The position numbers were made by a program, and so were the translations under genes. Source: [Clostridium] citroniae WAL-17108 (GTDB taxonomy: Bacteria; Bacillota; Clostridia; Lachnospirales; Lachnospiraceae). From it: DNA of 64,000 nucleotides. Positions 16,857-26,098 of this stretch are shown here, in pieces; position 1 is the stretch's first letter, and every line of letters begins with the position of its first letter. Location of the stretch: the NCBI RefSeq assembly GCF_000233455.1, contig NZ_JH376420.1:222582-286581 (forward strand). Direction: 5' to 3'. The notes beneath the pieces are model-generated. The model saw nothing but the letters and a program-made list of their open reading frames with translations. It was not told the origin of the DNA and searched no databases.

Positions 16857-17672
16857 CTATTTAAAACGCGATTTGATGATATCACGTATTGATTTTTTCA
16901 TATTGTTTCTATTACGTTCTTCCATCCATATGTTTTCCTTATTTGTTATATATTCATCATGAATTACTTCTGCTCCATTGAATTTACGTATAATATCTAG
17001 TGGCATATCTTCAACTATTTTATCTCCTAGCAGCTTCCAAAGATTATGCCATGTATCCTCACTATTTAGTGAACCATAAAATTTCACTTCAAATCCATCA
17101 CCCACAATTTCATTATCTGTAACAATATATTCTAAATCTTTTATTGTAGACAATATCATAATATTATTGCCATATCTGTCAACCGCCGCCATCGACTTAT
17201 ACAAAAAATCCGAATTTGTTACCCAAATCCCACATCCATTCTCACTCGTATCATAAATATAATTATTTAATGTTAATTGAGCATTATAATCTATCCATTT
17301 TCTTCCAACTTCATCCCGCTCTACATTAGCAGGTTTCTCTAAGTGATAATATTTAATAAATAATTTATTTTTTAATTGCGAACCTGATTGACCTCCATTA
17401 TGCTTATATTGCTTTAACGTTTCAATGAAATGCCCATCATTAGCGCTCTGCAACTGTATCTCTATATTTTTATAAATTGGTTCCCAAGCAGAAAACTCTC
17501 CACCACAAAATTCTGACATATCCTTTTCAAAAATATGCACATCTTTTTGTTCCCCCAGATTTATACTTACAATAATATAGCCATCAAAAACATCGTATTT
17601 TCTTGTTGCAATTTTCAAACGAACGCTGAACTTCTCTTCGGTTGTTAAATCTTTAAATAAATATTCATTCAT
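16857..17672 (-). CDS. Hypothetical protein, cytoplasmic
   Basis: 271 residues from MNEYLFKDLTTEEK, start chosen for GGAG 7 bases upstream rather than the open frame to 17735. No signal peptide or membrane segment. The N-terminal half is rich in beta-strand pattern (VFDGYIIVSINLGEQKDVHI), and the C-terminus is basic and charged (MKKSIRDIIKSRFK). No family recognised. Three tandem 15-bp repeats lie 75-120 bp upstream and may be regulatory. Confidence 0.6.
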   Translation of the reverse strand: MNEYLFKDLTTEEKFSVRLKIATRKYDVFDGYIIVSINLGEQKDVHIFEKDMSEFCGGEFSAWEPIYKNIEIQLQSANDGHFIETLKQYKHNGGQSGSQLKNKLFIKYYHLEKPANVERDEVGRKWIDYNAQLTLNNYIYDTSENGCGIWVTNSDFLYKSMAAVDRYGNNIMILSTIKDLEYIVTDNEIVGDGFEVKFYGSLNSEDTWHNLWKLLGDKIVEDMPLDIIRKFNGAEVIHDEYITNKENIWMEERNRNNMKKSIRDIIKSRFK

Positions 17673-17745
17673 ACCGCTTCTCCAAAGACTCAATTTTGAC
17701 AAATTATAACATATATTCAGAAGAAATGTAACCACTTATTGTAGT

Positions 17746-17790
17746 CTATAAGCTACACCTCTATAAGCTACACCTCTATATGCTACACGC
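17746..17790. repeat. Three tandem 15-bp repeats upstream of an unknown gene
   Basis: CTATAAGCTACACCT (17746-17760), the same again (17761-17775), then CTATATGCTACACGC (17776-17790). They stand just before the unknown gene starting at 17672. The motif CTACACCTC recurs at the Xre-regulator promoter near 18952, so the repeats may be binding sites for that regulator (inference). Confidence 0.7.
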
Positions 17791-17919
17791 AAAAAGAAGA
17801 GCGTTTCGTCACTAGATTCATGCACCTGATTTTTAATATTATACTTCATCCTATTAGACTAATTATACGAGCATTTGTCGTGTCTATAAAACATATATGT
17901 CCTCTAACCATACCCAAAA

Positions 17920-18564
17920 TTATTCTTTCCTCACTGGTGCATAAAAAATCGTAATATGAGCGTTATCATCCCCATAATCAATCATTACATAGTAATCCCG
18001 AATCATATACCATGTATGCCAATCTTCAAGAGAATAAACTTCACCAGTTTTAAAGTCCACCAAACATACATCCTTGAATTGACCATCTGCCAAATCAGCT
18101 TCTTTGCCTGTCATATTTTCAAACTTCTCTAGGCATTCGGAACATAGACGCTCTGAAAGTCTCTCCCAGTCAATTACACTTTTCTCTCCATAATTAACAT
18201 CAATTTCAGCAATCCCTCGCTCATGCATTCCTCGGATTATAAACGTACATTCGCCTTCTCCATAAGAAGTAAATATTGTAGAGTTGCCGGACTGTTCAAA
18301 AATTTCTTTTCCAGAATCTTCATCATAACATCTCACCTGGCTGTCACTGATACCCCATTTATTGAGACAAATTATACCTATAGAATCAAATCGTCGGTAA
18401 TAACCCATAAGGCTGTCCCCTCGTTTTCCACACAAGGCACAGTCATTTGAAACATTTGCAGATTCCTCTCCATCAGAAATTATAGATAAACTGGCCTTTG
18501 TTTGACAGCCATACAACAGACAACAGACTAACAAATAGGCTAAAAAACATATTTTCTTTTTCAT
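17920..18564 (-). CDS. Lipoprotein, function unknown
   Basis: 214 residues with a clear type II signal peptide: basic start MKKKI, hydrophobic core, lipobox LLYGC with Cys20. The mature part has CALCGKRGDS, a CxxC pair, and later SERLCSECLEK, a second CxxC, so it might bind metal or form disulphides. GGAG lies 5 bases before the ATG. No known family. It lies beside the Xre regulator gene (57 bp gap) on the same strand and is likely co-expressed. Confidence 0.7.
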   Translation of the reverse strand: MKKKICFLAYLLVCCLLYGCQTKASLSIISDGEESANVSNDCALCGKRGDSLMGYYRRFDSIGIICLNKWGISDSQVRCYDEDSGKEIFEQSGNSTIFTSYGEGECTFIIRGMHERGIAEIDVNYGEKSVIDWERLSERLCSECLEKFENMTGKEADLADGQFKDVCLVDFKTGEVYSLEDWHTWYMIRDYYVMIDYGDDNAHITIFYAPVRKE

Positions 18565-18620
18565 AGTGGCTCCAGGACAATAAAAATGAGAGTCGGTCCA
18601 TATTTTTTAGACCGTACCTC

Positions 18621-18944
18621 TCACTTCCGTCTGATTCCCTGTATATAAGTTTTCACAAGAACCCTCTCCTCATCAGCTAAAGAAAGCCATGTGTCCAGCA
18701 CATGCCGCTGTTCTTCTGACAAATTTACAATCTTATCCTCTTCCATAAAGAATTGAGACAGTGTAATGCCAAAACCATCACAAATCTTTGATAATGTAAT
18801 AATGTTAGGAAGACTTTTTCTGTTCAGAAGATTGGATAATGTGGATTGCTCAATTCCCGATACCTGCGCTAACCTATATCTTGTCATTTGACGTTTCTCG
18901 CACAATTCTTCAATCCGATTTATAACATAGTTTTCATCTAGCAA
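18621..18944 (-). CDS. Xre-family helix-turn-helix regulator
   Basis: 107 residues. An HTH_3 domain fills about residues 5-65: RYRLAQVSGIEQSTLSNLL is the turn and recognition helix, and LPNIITLSKICDGFGITL the following helices. The tail (EEQRHVLDTWLSLADEER) is helical. The start is TTG at 18944 with GAGGTG 8 bases upstream; that ribosome site is inside the left arm of a perfect inverted repeat, which would allow direct autorepression. It precedes the lipoprotein gene. Confidence 0.85.
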   Translation of the reverse strand: MLDENYVINRIEELCEKRQMTRYRLAQVSGIEQSTLSNLLNRKSLPNIITLSKICDGFGITLSQFFMEEDKIVNLSEEQRHVLDTWLSLADEERVLVKTYIQGIRRK

Positions 18945-18953
18945 GTAGACTAC

Positions 18954-19000
18954 ACCTCAATTCTGTAATATTATATTACTATCATAAACAGAATTGAGGT
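18954..19000. promoter_or_regulatory. Perfect 12-bp inverted repeat, operator of the Xre regulator
   Basis: ACCTCAATTCTG (18954-18965) and CAGAATTGAGGT (18989-19000), 23-bp AT-rich spacer that could hold a promoter. It ends 10 bp from the regulator's start codon. Autoregulation is inference. Confidence 0.6.
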
Positions 19001-19326
19001 ATTATATCAGATTGTATTCTAAAAAGTATAATGCTTCATTTTTGAGTAGTATAATTCCAAAAAATATGTCCTTGTTTAATAGGGACTGTCATCTATATTA
19101 ACATAATTAACTATTTTTTTAAAGAAGTATTTTATTGAGTCCAAAAGTCCAGCACCTCGTTTTCATTGGATAAGTCAGTCACAAATCTTTCTTTTCTAAT
19201 ATGTCCCATACACTTCTGCCCATCTCGCATGTTTTGTTCACTATAATATCAAACGGGCCGCATGTTCAAGGCGACCCGTTCATTTGTAAAGTAATTTAAT
19301 TGATGTGTTAATGTACCCTATTACAG
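19001..19326. other. Gap with a hairpin, no gene seen
   Basis: 326 bp, AT-rich. The one clear structure is AACGGG (19252-19257) with CCCGTT (19275-19280), stem extended by GC/GC pairs, followed on the minus strand by only TTGATATT; it may be a weak terminator for the ATPase gene. I see no coding frame with a ribosome site. Confidence 0.4.
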
Positions 19327-20685
19327 TTAAAAATGAAATCGTTCCAGTGTATAGATTGGTCTGGTAATTATTTTGCCCTCAACACCGCCATGGGTATTGC
19401 CTTTCAGGTAAAGAAGATAATCTGCCTTACCGTCAAAAAGCGCCTTTTTAGCTGTATTTCCAGTCTGCTTACCAGACTTTACCTCAATAACATACCGTGT
19501 CCGCTCTTTCAGACTTTGTACGTAAAAGTCGATTTCACCACTCTTATATGTGGCAAACGCTGGTGTCTCAAATGCAATCTGTTGTGGAAAATCCAGCCTT
19601 TTCACCAGGTTGATATAAACATAATTTTCATTAAGCGTCCCATTTATGGAAGCCTTGTCAAGACCAGCTTGTGTCATGTAGAAATTCGCAATTCCTAAAT
19701 CCATAAAATAGCAACGTCTTCCCGGTTTAAAATCAAGAATATCAAGCTCTACAATTTTACCACAGAAGCCGATTATGCCAGAATGATACAACCAATTAAT
19801 GGCGCGGACCACTGTTGCCTTGGATATATTGCTAGTACTGTCTTTGACAACCAATTTCTGTAATTCTTCCCCTATACTATCTTGTTCCAGCCCTTTTTTC
19901 TCTCTGGCAAGTATCCGGCATATATTAAGAAAAATGTCCGCAAAAACACTTACATCCAAAATATCTGTGAAATAACGCATGGATTCATTTAAAAAAGTTT
20001 CTATAATCCGCCTTAGTTCTTTGGTAGCAATTTCCAGCGAGCCGCTGGAAAGATATTTTTCCACAACGGCAGGATAACCGCCAATCTGGCAATAAATATT
20101 GTATAACTGCTTCAACTGCTCATAATAGTTTTTATCTTCAAACACAGAATTGCCAATCAGAAGATACATCCGAAACAATTCGATGTCTGCAGCTGCCAGA
20201 TATTCTTCAAATGACAGGGTATAGATGGTCACGCTGGTGACATCGCCACTGGAGAATCGGAACTCCGGCTCCAACACCCGGCCAAGGTAACTGCCAGTCA
20301 CAATAAAATGGCATTGAAACTGCCTTGTAAACTCCCTTATCCGATTGTATATGTCAGCAGATTCCTGTATTTCGTCAATAATAATAACGGTATCATCAGT
20401 ATCTTCAAAGCTTTGATCGTAAAGGCAGAAAGCATCATGAAGCGGGTGCTCCGGTCGGGGTGTTCCCGGCATCCATGCAGTTGCCCGATTATAACATTCC
20501 AAAAACTGTTTGCCACTTAATTCAAAAAGGTTAATATATATCTTATGTTTGAAGTTCTCGTCTGCAAACTTATTGATGATATAGGTTTTACCAACCTGTC
20601 TGGCTCCCCGTACTTCCAGAGTGCTGTTACTGGATTCGTTTTTCCAATCCATAAGCTGCTGATAGACATTTCGTTTAATATACAT
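19327..20685 (-). CDS. AAA-family ATPase with DUF4143
   Basis: 452 residues. The AAA_14 domain has Walker A GARQVGKT (near residue 28) and Walker B TVIIIDEIQES (near 100). A middle region ends in a winged-helix part (SNISKATVVRAINWLYHSG) and the C-terminal DUF4143 has the nuclease-like YVIEVKSGKQTGNTAKKAL (PD-(D/E)xK-type E-x-K). Such proteins are common in clostridial accessory DNA; roles are mostly unproven. The ATG has GGGAG upstream. It stands alone between two terminators. Confidence 0.88.
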   Translation of the reverse strand: MYIKRNVYQQLMDWKNESSNSTLEVRGARQVGKTYIINKFADENFKHKIYINLFELSGKQFLECYNRATAWMPGTPRPEHPLHDAFCLYDQSFEDTDDTVIIIDEIQESADIYNRIREFTRQFQCHFIVTGSYLGRVLEPEFRFSSGDVTSVTIYTLSFEEYLAAADIELFRMYLLIGNSVFEDKNYYEQLKQLYNIYCQIGGYPAVVEKYLSSGSLEIATKELRRIIETFLNESMRYFTDILDVSVFADIFLNICRILAREKKGLEQDSIGEELQKLVVKDSTSNISKATVVRAINWLYHSGIIGFCGKIVELDILDFKPGRRCYFMDLGIANFYMTQAGLDKASINGTLNENYVYINLVKRLDFPQQIAFETPAFATYKSGEIDFYVQSLKERTRYVIEVKSGKQTGNTAKKALFDGKADYLLYLKGNTHGGVEGKIITRPIYTLERFHF

Positions 20686-20772
20686 AGCAAATCTCCCTTC
20701 TAAGAGAATATCTTTATTATATCAGATAGGACATGCGGATTCAATGCATGCAAGGTCATATAAAATATTTTA

Positions 20773-20796
20773 GGAAGCGGCATCTCTGCCGCTTCC
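20773..20796 (-). terminator. Intrinsic terminator at the end of the 21-23 kb gene row
   Basis: Perfect 10-bp stem GGAAGCGGCA (20773-20782) / TGCCGCTTCC (20787-20796), loop TCTC, followed on the minus strand by TAAAATATTTTATA. It lies 20 bp after the DUF4313-type gene. Confidence 0.7.
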
Positions 20797-20816
20797 CATA
20801 GTTCCATTCCCTGAGT

Positions 20817-21191
20817 TCACTTTCCGGCTCCTGATGACGATTCTATATAGTCCTCATACCCTTTCGGATCAATCTCCCGAAGTAAAGTTTCTTTAAATCG
20901 GTATTCTGGATAACTGCAATATCCGCTGCGCCCATATCTCCCAGCTGGGACTGCAAGACCATTACGAATAATCCATACAAGGATTTCCTGCCCATTATGA
21001 TTGGTATCAATAAATGCACAGTCTTTTTCTCTTTTCCCCTCCAGATTCACCGTAAGAAAATCCCACGGTTCCGGATAGCCGTCTTCCCAACTGTACATCT
21101 GGATGGCAAGATTTCCATCCATGTAGGAATTTACCTCCAAAGATATTGAATAAATTTTCCCGTACTTGTTTAATTCAAATCGTCTCTCCAT
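20817..21191 (-). CDS. DUF4313-type ICE protein
   Basis: 124 residues from MERRFELNKYGKIYSISLEV; AAAGGAG lies 10 bases before it. Features: MYSWEDGYPEPWDFLTVNLEG and FIDTNHNGQEILVWIIRNGLA, the pattern of DUF4313 proteins of Firmicutes conjugative elements. Small, soluble, no known function. The start overlaps the end of the preceding gene by 17 bp. Last gene of its row, before a terminator. Confidence 0.65.
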   Translation of the reverse strand: MERRFELNKYGKIYSISLEVNSYMDGNLAIQMYSWEDGYPEPWDFLTVNLEGKREKDCAFIDTNHNGQEILVWIIRNGLAVPAGRYGRSGYCSYPEYRFKETLLREIDPKGYEDYIESSSGAGK

Positions 21192-21612
21192 CTTTATTTT
21201 TCTCCTTTGTTTCCTTAAGTCCAGCCACAATTAAATTAACGGCCAGACGGTAACCATGCTGAAACATATAGCTGGCCTCATCTAAGCTCTGATCTTCAAT
21301 TAGTGTAATACATTTTCGGAATAATGCCCACTGCTCCGGTGTCAGCTGTTCCTGCAACTCATCTTGTATAGAAATAATCTCTTTCAAATGATGATTTGAA
21401 CATGTTTCTCCGGAACAGGCTCCGATTTCCAAATTGCCATAATAGAATTCCTCAAGGAAATTTTCTGGTATCGCTATCGGCAATGTGACTGATTCCGTTT
21501 TTTGCGATAAGGATACAGAAATATCTTCCAAAACCTGAATCAGCCTGGGCAGTTGTACCTCAAAAAAATTCTTTCCCATCTGTGTTTCATAAAAGTTCAT
21601 ATTGTTATCCAT
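21175..21612 (-). CDS. Hypothetical ICE protein, DUF6809-like
   Basis: 145 residues from MDNNMNFYETQ. The start is ambiguous: AGGAAGG directly abuts the ATG at 21612 but stands well placed for the next ATG (MNFYET, 21600). Around residue 50 it has FLEEFYYGNLEIG, and later LTPEQWALFRKCITLIEDQ with MFQHGYRLAVNLIVAGL, which resembles DUF6809. Likely helical and cytoplasmic. Function unknown; overlaps its neighbours on both sides, so it is part of one transcript. Confidence 0.6.
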   Translation of the reverse strand: MDNNMNFYETQMGKNFFEVQLPRLIQVLEDISVSLSQKTESVTLPIAIPENFLEEFYYGNLEIGACSGETCSNHHLKEIISIQDELQEQLTPEQWALFRKCITLIEDQSLDEASYMFQHGYRLAVNLIVAGLKETKEKNKDGETI

Positions 21613-21901
21613 CCTTCCTGATTTCTCTGGGAACCTCATAAATTCGGAACCCACAATATTTGCCATAACAAGTTATAGAATCATCAATCAGTACTGACAG
21701 GTTTCTGAAATAATGACCTTTCTGAAAATCCGATTCACTCAGGACATCATAACATCCATACTCCCTCTCACCGATTTTTATAAGTTGTCCTTTAGCATCA
21801 CTACCCATGACATTCTCATATTCAATCACGGCCAGTAGTTCTGCATACCCTTTTTCATTTTTGCAGTCAAATCTCCCATAAGCAACCACTCTCTCTTTCA
21901 A
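21605..21901 (-). CDS. Small hypothetical ICE protein
   Basis: 98 residues, MKERVVAYGRFDCKNEKGYAE. Beta-rich, no membrane segment, several Cys (DCK, GCY, TCYGKYCGF). Overlaps the next gene by 8 bp. No family recognised. Confidence 0.55.
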   Translation of the reverse strand: MKERVVAYGRFDCKNEKGYAELLAVIEYENVMGSDAKGQLIKIGEREYGCYDVLSESDFQKGHYFRNLSVLIDDSITCYGKYCGFRIYEVPREIRKDG

Positions 21902-21947
21902 TTTGTACCTCCAGTTTTCTAAGAAGTTTTCTAATTATCAAGAACCA

Positions 21948-22934
21948 TTAAGCTGCAAACTTTCGCTCTCTCCTACAATTTTTTCCTACCCAATCCAACA
22001 GCCTCTTTTCTCCCAATTCCTCCATACAGTAATCGTACAGCCTGGGATTGAATTTTTTCAACCTCTTGAATTTACCAAAATCCGTAAGATGGCAGCCCAC
22101 AGGGCAGAACATACAGCCAGTTCGCTGTTCCCCGGTGCATTGCAGCTTTCCCCCAGATGGAAAAAAGCACATTTGCCCTGGGACTTGTCCTGCCTCTACA
22201 ACATCTCCATAGGGTTCGGCCAATTCAATGCTATTTTGGAGTTTATATTGAAGAACATCCTGCTCCCGCCAAAATTCCATCGGTCTGCTCATGGGACGGC
22301 GGCTTTCAAAACTGTTGCAGCCCGTCCTCAGATACGCTTCTTTCCTTCTAGCAGATTCCTCCGCCATCAATGCCAGAATCGGATGCCTGCCGGTCTGCTT
22401 TTCGTACAGGGCAACAGGCTCCTCTTTCTGCTTATCACAGCAAAACGGCGAAATCAGAATATCTGATTCATAGAGCGGCAGCCATTTTATGTACTGCTGA
22501 CGATAGAGTGATTTTTTTCCTTCCAAATCCAGACCATTCAGCTTATTGAGCGCCCACTGCTTTCCTTGTCTTGCATACCATATAGTCTGTGCCACATCCT
22601 TACTCGGAAAGCACCAGCCGTATCGTATAATGATTTCTTTCAGCGGCATCACAGGTTTGAGCACTGTGATATTTTCCTGCCGCCTGACAAACTGCCGGAT
22701 ACCCGGGTATTCCATCCAGGTATCTACAAAAACAGCAGGAATCCGTCTGTCTTCTCTTCTTACGATATCCATGAGAATTGTTGAGTCTTTACCCCCGCTA
22801 AAGCTGATGTAAACCCCTTCGGTTCCATATTCGTTGATAAAGCTTCTTACCCGGTTTCTTGTCATTACCACTTTCACCTCTAAAGGCAATGACTGCCGGC
22901 AGCGCAGCGTATCCGCGCTAAGGATATATTTCAT
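21948..22934 (-). CDS. PAPS-reductase-family (adenine nucleotide alpha-hydrolase) protein, iron-sulphur type
   Basis: 328 residues. The PP-loop ATP-binding motif is YISFSGGKDSTILM (near 43-53). Later Cys pairs ISPFCCDKQKEEP and GCMFCPVGCHL (near 275) suggest a metal or Fe-S cluster. By family, these proteins activate a substrate with ATP; in true PAPS reductase it is sulphate, in DndC-like ones it is DNA sulphur modification. No sulphur-assimilation or dnd partners are near, so it is probably an element-specific member. A 213-bp spacer and a small ORF lie upstream. A second, distant member is at 28692-29585. Confidence 0.8.
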   Translation of the reverse strand: MKYILSADTLRCRQSLPLEVKVVMTRNRVRSFINEYGTEGVYISFSGGKDSTILMDIVRREDRRIPAVFVDTWMEYPGIRQFVRRQENITVLKPVMPLKEIIIRYGWCFPSKDVAQTIWYARQGKQWALNKLNGLDLEGKKSLYRQQYIKWLPLYESDILISPFCCDKQKEEPVALYEKQTGRHPILALMAEESARRKEAYLRTGCNSFESRRPMSRPMEFWREQDVLQYKLQNSIELAEPYGDVVEAGQVPGQMCFFPSGGKLQCTGEQRTGCMFCPVGCHLTDFGKFKRLKKFNPRLYDYCMEELGEKRLLDWVGKNCRRERKFAA

Positions 22935-23134
22935 AACACCACGAACAAATCACTTCGTATCGTGGATAGGCCAATCGGCTTCCCCCTGCTACTTCGCCTG
23001 CTGTCCATCTAAGGGCTTTCAACCGTTTTCTCTTTTCATGTCCATACAGGGCTTACTTTCACGCAACTATTTGGCCTTTTCTCTAACGTCCTTACTCACC
23101 TTTGACGTTAAACCCGGTTTACCGGGATTTGTTA

Positions 23135-23221
23135 TTACTCCTTTCCCTTAAAAATCAAATACGTCATAACAGCCGCACCGTGTAATGGGCAGTCTTTCCT
23201 GTTACAGGGATCGTTGCCCAT
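23135..23221 (-). CDS. 28-residue small protein with Cys/His pattern
   Basis: MGNDPCNRKDCPLHGAAVMT... 28 codons, with AAGGAGGAG 7 bases before the ATG, one of the best ribosome sites in the region. C-x4-C-x3-H could bind a metal. It lies between the PcfJ-like gene and the PAPS-reductase-family gene on the same strand. After it, CCCGG-TTTA-CCGGG (23113-23126) forms a hairpin. Short length keeps confidence moderate. Confidence 0.5.
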   Translation of the reverse strand: MGNDPCNRKDCPLHGAAVMTYLIFKGKE

Positions 23222-23326
23222 ATGTGTTCTCCTCCTTCCTGCGTAATCACACAGAGGCCAATGCTTTTGCACGGCCTCTTTTTGTTTCTCTTTTTGACTC
23301 ACTCTCCACAAATCATGACCGTGGTA

Positions 23327-25534
23327 TCAGGCTGCGGCAGAAAGGTCTGCTTTCTCACCTTCCCATTCTTCTCCCATACTGGATACCGCCTCCATCAAAT
23401 CCGCTTCCAGGACATCCACCAAGAGTTTTCCAGCCAGATGACCATGCCAGATTTTAGCCTTTGTTTCTCTCAATTCCTTAAATTCCTTTTTCCTGAGCCT
23501 TATGCTCTCCTTAGCAAGAATAAAGTCCTCCTCCGTGAGACGCTTCTGTATTTCCCGCTGCCATTTCATAATAAAGCGCTTAGCCTTGTTAAAATCTGCA
23601 TTCTGCTTATCTCCCGTGGTTCGTTTCTGCCTTGCGGTTCCGTCTGGCTCAATCTCCAGCGTATAGTAAGGGCAATCCAGAGCCTCTGTCTTTCTTAAAA
23701 ATACAATGAAAGACTCCCTCCGCTGGATTCGGCCGAAATAGATATCGGTACGATCCAGGCAGTGTCCGAGGACTGCACCTTCGACGAGAATGTCTTCGAC
23801 GGTTTTGGGGACAATGATTGTGTATTGTTTATCCCCGTATTCATATTTTTCTTGAATAGATCTACAGATAGAGTCAATATCCGGGTAATGTTCCAATATT
23901 TCTTCCGCCTGTTTAACTATCTCCTCTCCACCGCACAGGCTAACTGTCTCATCATGCTTCGCTACCAGATCCTTTGGTTTGAAAACTAGCTCTGCCTCTG
24001 TATCCGCTTTCAACCTCGATGCCATAAAAAGGTAATCCCGCCAAGTTGAAATCAGTTCCTTAACCGGCCTACCAGATAAAGCAGATTGTTTTTTCAGATA
24101 ATTGCAGATTCTTACCAGACTCATTTTTTTCAGGATAAATCCCAAATCTGAGGGTTCTGCCTGCCACTGCTCCAGCTGTTTCAACATTTGATCCGGGTAA
24201 TTCTTTTTATTCTGTTTCTCATATTTCAGCCATGCGAGATATTGAAAGCCTCCTTTATCCTTCCTCAAACGCCTCATCTGGTTCTTATCAATCCCTAACG
24301 CTTTTGCAAAGTCATGGGAGCTGTCTATCTCCAGTTCCCTCTTTCCCCCAAGAATATCTTTTACAACCATTATCAGTCCAGCTTTTGCCAACTGCTCCAA
24401 ATAAGGCTTTTCTCTCAGTGTTTCCAGATAAACTTCCGGATCTAATCTGTCTGATTGCCTAATCAGCTCACTCAGACCGGTTCTGCTTAATTTTGTGCGG
24501 GCGAGATACAGCAGATTCCTACGGTATACGGCGCCCTCATAATCTCTGTTGTCATAATAATACATCCTATATGGATTGTAGCTGACCCGCTCCCCTTTTA
24601 TCCAACGGGAATAGGAATTTTTATACAGACCATAATAAAATCTTGATGATTCCATTGCGCTGTTATAAATAACCCGCCGTTCCTCGAATATATACAGTTT
24701 TGGAGTTTCATACCCGCCTTTCGCATAATGCCGGAGAACTTTAAATTGCCGGAGAACTACATCGTCTCCACAAGGCTGAAGAAGATATGCTGTCTCCGCA
24801 GCCGTTTCAAATCTCCCTGTCCTTCCTTTGGCCTTATACTGAATCGTATGACGACAGCATGGGCATTTCCCCATCTTATTATGTTTTGGTTTTTTAATTG
24901 GAACTTCCTTCTCACACCATGAACAATACCCAGTCTGTATTTTTTTTCTGGAGTAATCATAGAAAATATAGTTATAGTGGATTGCCTGCTTGTCCACCCA
25001 GCGTTCCCAGTCTTTAGGCAGGGCCGGTACTCTTGACATGACAAAATCCCATGGTTCCGTTTCACGTCTGTGGCGTTCCTTCAGCTGTCTTTCACGCACG
25101 TCATTCTGATAATTAGAAATCCCGTTATAGCCATCTTCTGCTACATCCAGATACTGCTTCATCAGAAGATTGTCCTCCGGAGCCATATAACTTCTAGAAA
25201 TTCTGTCATAAAAAATCCAATCCATATGATCAAGAATTGCTGTCTTCCACTTTCTGCGGGCAGTATCCCATGTAAAAAATCGTCCGGTATCCTTATCAAT
25301 GTACAGCTCATATGCTGGTTTATTGCTGCCCATACGCATATCGTGTGTCTGAAAAAAAGAAACTTTCAAAATTCTTTCAATCACCTGGCAGCGCATATAA
25401 ATATCGGTTTTATAATTTTCTACAACGGCTCCATACCACGTCTTTTCTTTTACCAGATGATCGTTTTCCGCCATTTTCATCATTTCATCAGTAGCGACCG
25501 TTTGATATGTCTTTCTCAGATATTCTTTTTTCAT
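23327..25534 (-). CDS. pcfJ: PcfJ-like protein
   Basis: 735 residues. A treble-clef-like zinc site (YCSWCEKEVPIKK and KCPCCRHTIQYKAKG) lies near 205-240, and the PcfJ family core near 570-660 has VEGAVLGHCLDR and FLRKTEALDCPYYTLEI. PcfJ is named from the conjugative plasmid pCF10, where pcfJ and pcfK flank transfer genes; the biochemical role is not established. AGGAGG lies about 11 bases before the ATG. It is 3 bp from the DUF7666-like gene and near the PcfK-like gene, as in other elements. Confidence 0.85.
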   Translation of the reverse strand: MKKEYLRKTYQTVATDEMMKMAENDHLVKEKTWYGAVVENYKTDIYMRCQVIERILKVSFFQTHDMRMGSNKPAYELYIDKDTGRFFTWDTARRKWKTAILDHMDWIFYDRISRSYMAPEDNLLMKQYLDVAEDGYNGISNYQNDVRERQLKERHRRETEPWDFVMSRVPALPKDWERWVDKQAIHYNYIFYDYSRKKIQTGYCSWCEKEVPIKKPKHNKMGKCPCCRHTIQYKAKGRTGRFETAAETAYLLQPCGDDVVLRQFKVLRHYAKGGYETPKLYIFEERRVIYNSAMESSRFYYGLYKNSYSRWIKGERVSYNPYRMYYYDNRDYEGAVYRRNLLYLARTKLSRTGLSELIRQSDRLDPEVYLETLREKPYLEQLAKAGLIMVVKDILGGKRELEIDSSHDFAKALGIDKNQMRRLRKDKGGFQYLAWLKYEKQNKKNYPDQMLKQLEQWQAEPSDLGFILKKMSLVRICNYLKKQSALSGRPVKELISTWRDYLFMASRLKADTEAELVFKPKDLVAKHDETVSLCGGEEIVKQAEEILEHYPDIDSICRSIQEKYEYGDKQYTIIVPKTVEDILVEGAVLGHCLDRTDIYFGRIQRRESFIVFLRKTEALDCPYYTLEIEPDGTARQKRTTGDKQNADFNKAKRFIMKWQREIQKRLTEEDFILAKESIRLRKKEFKELRETKAKIWHGHLAGKLLVDVLEADLMEAVSSMGEEWEGEKADLSAAA

Positions 25535-25537
25535 TCT

Positions 25538-26098
25538 CTATGCAGCCTCCTGCCTTCCCTTAATGCCATACCAGATATCCGGCATAATTTCTTCGCCGTC
25601 CACAACATAGATACCTGCTTCCGCGATTCTCTGGCTGTCCGGTTCCTCCTTTAAGAATCCCAGCACATCGCCAATCCGGCCCTTTGCCAGCGGCCTTTTT
25701 CCACGTACAACAGTAAATCCCCTATATGCTTCCCCCCGCTCTGTCTCTACTCTGAAATTTGTATCTTTTCTAAATGGGTACTCACAGATATATCGCAGGC
25801 TATGGGCGATAAACTCCGGTAATTCCAGTTGTTTTACAAGCCTCAACCTGGTACAGGAAATACGGCTGTCGTTGGCGTCTTCGTCAATGTCACCGTCTGC
25901 CAGAACCAGATAGTACAGGGCGCTGTCCCAATCCGGGTAATATGATAGGCAGTCTAGGGGATTTTCTGCACAGTGGAATCCGTTTCTGGCGCAGTTTGCT
26001 TCCGTCTCCTCATTCCATGTTCCCAGCTCATACTGGAAACGGTTTCCACACGCTGTACAGGATAGATCCTTGTCAAACCCTTTATAAGCGATTATCAT
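25538..26098 (-). CDS. DUF7666-like protein
   Basis: 186 residues from MIIAYKGFDKDLSC; start chosen over 26128 because AGGGGGG stands upstream of this ATG. It has GFHCAENPLDCLSYYPD, the mark of phage and ICE proteins of the DUF7666 group, which often end in pentapeptide-like or beta repeats. A CxxC (SCTACGNRF) near the start may bind zinc. Overlaps the RadC-like gene by 17 bp. Function unknown. Confidence 0.65.
   Translation of the reverse strand: MIIAYKGFDKDLSCTACGNRFQYELGTWNEETEANCARNGFHCAENPLDCLSYYPDWDSALYYLVLADGDIDEDANDSRISCTRLRLVKQLELPEFIAHSLRYICEYPFRKDTNFRVETERGEAYRGFTVVRGKRPLAKGRIGDVLGFLKEEPDSQRIAEAGIYVVDGEEIMPDIWYGIKGRQEAA

Noticed and set aside
23185..23221. Inverted repeat ATGGGCA/TGCCCAT as an RNA switch
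   Set aside because: It lies within the 28-codon small gene and includes its start codon. The coding explanation is simpler.
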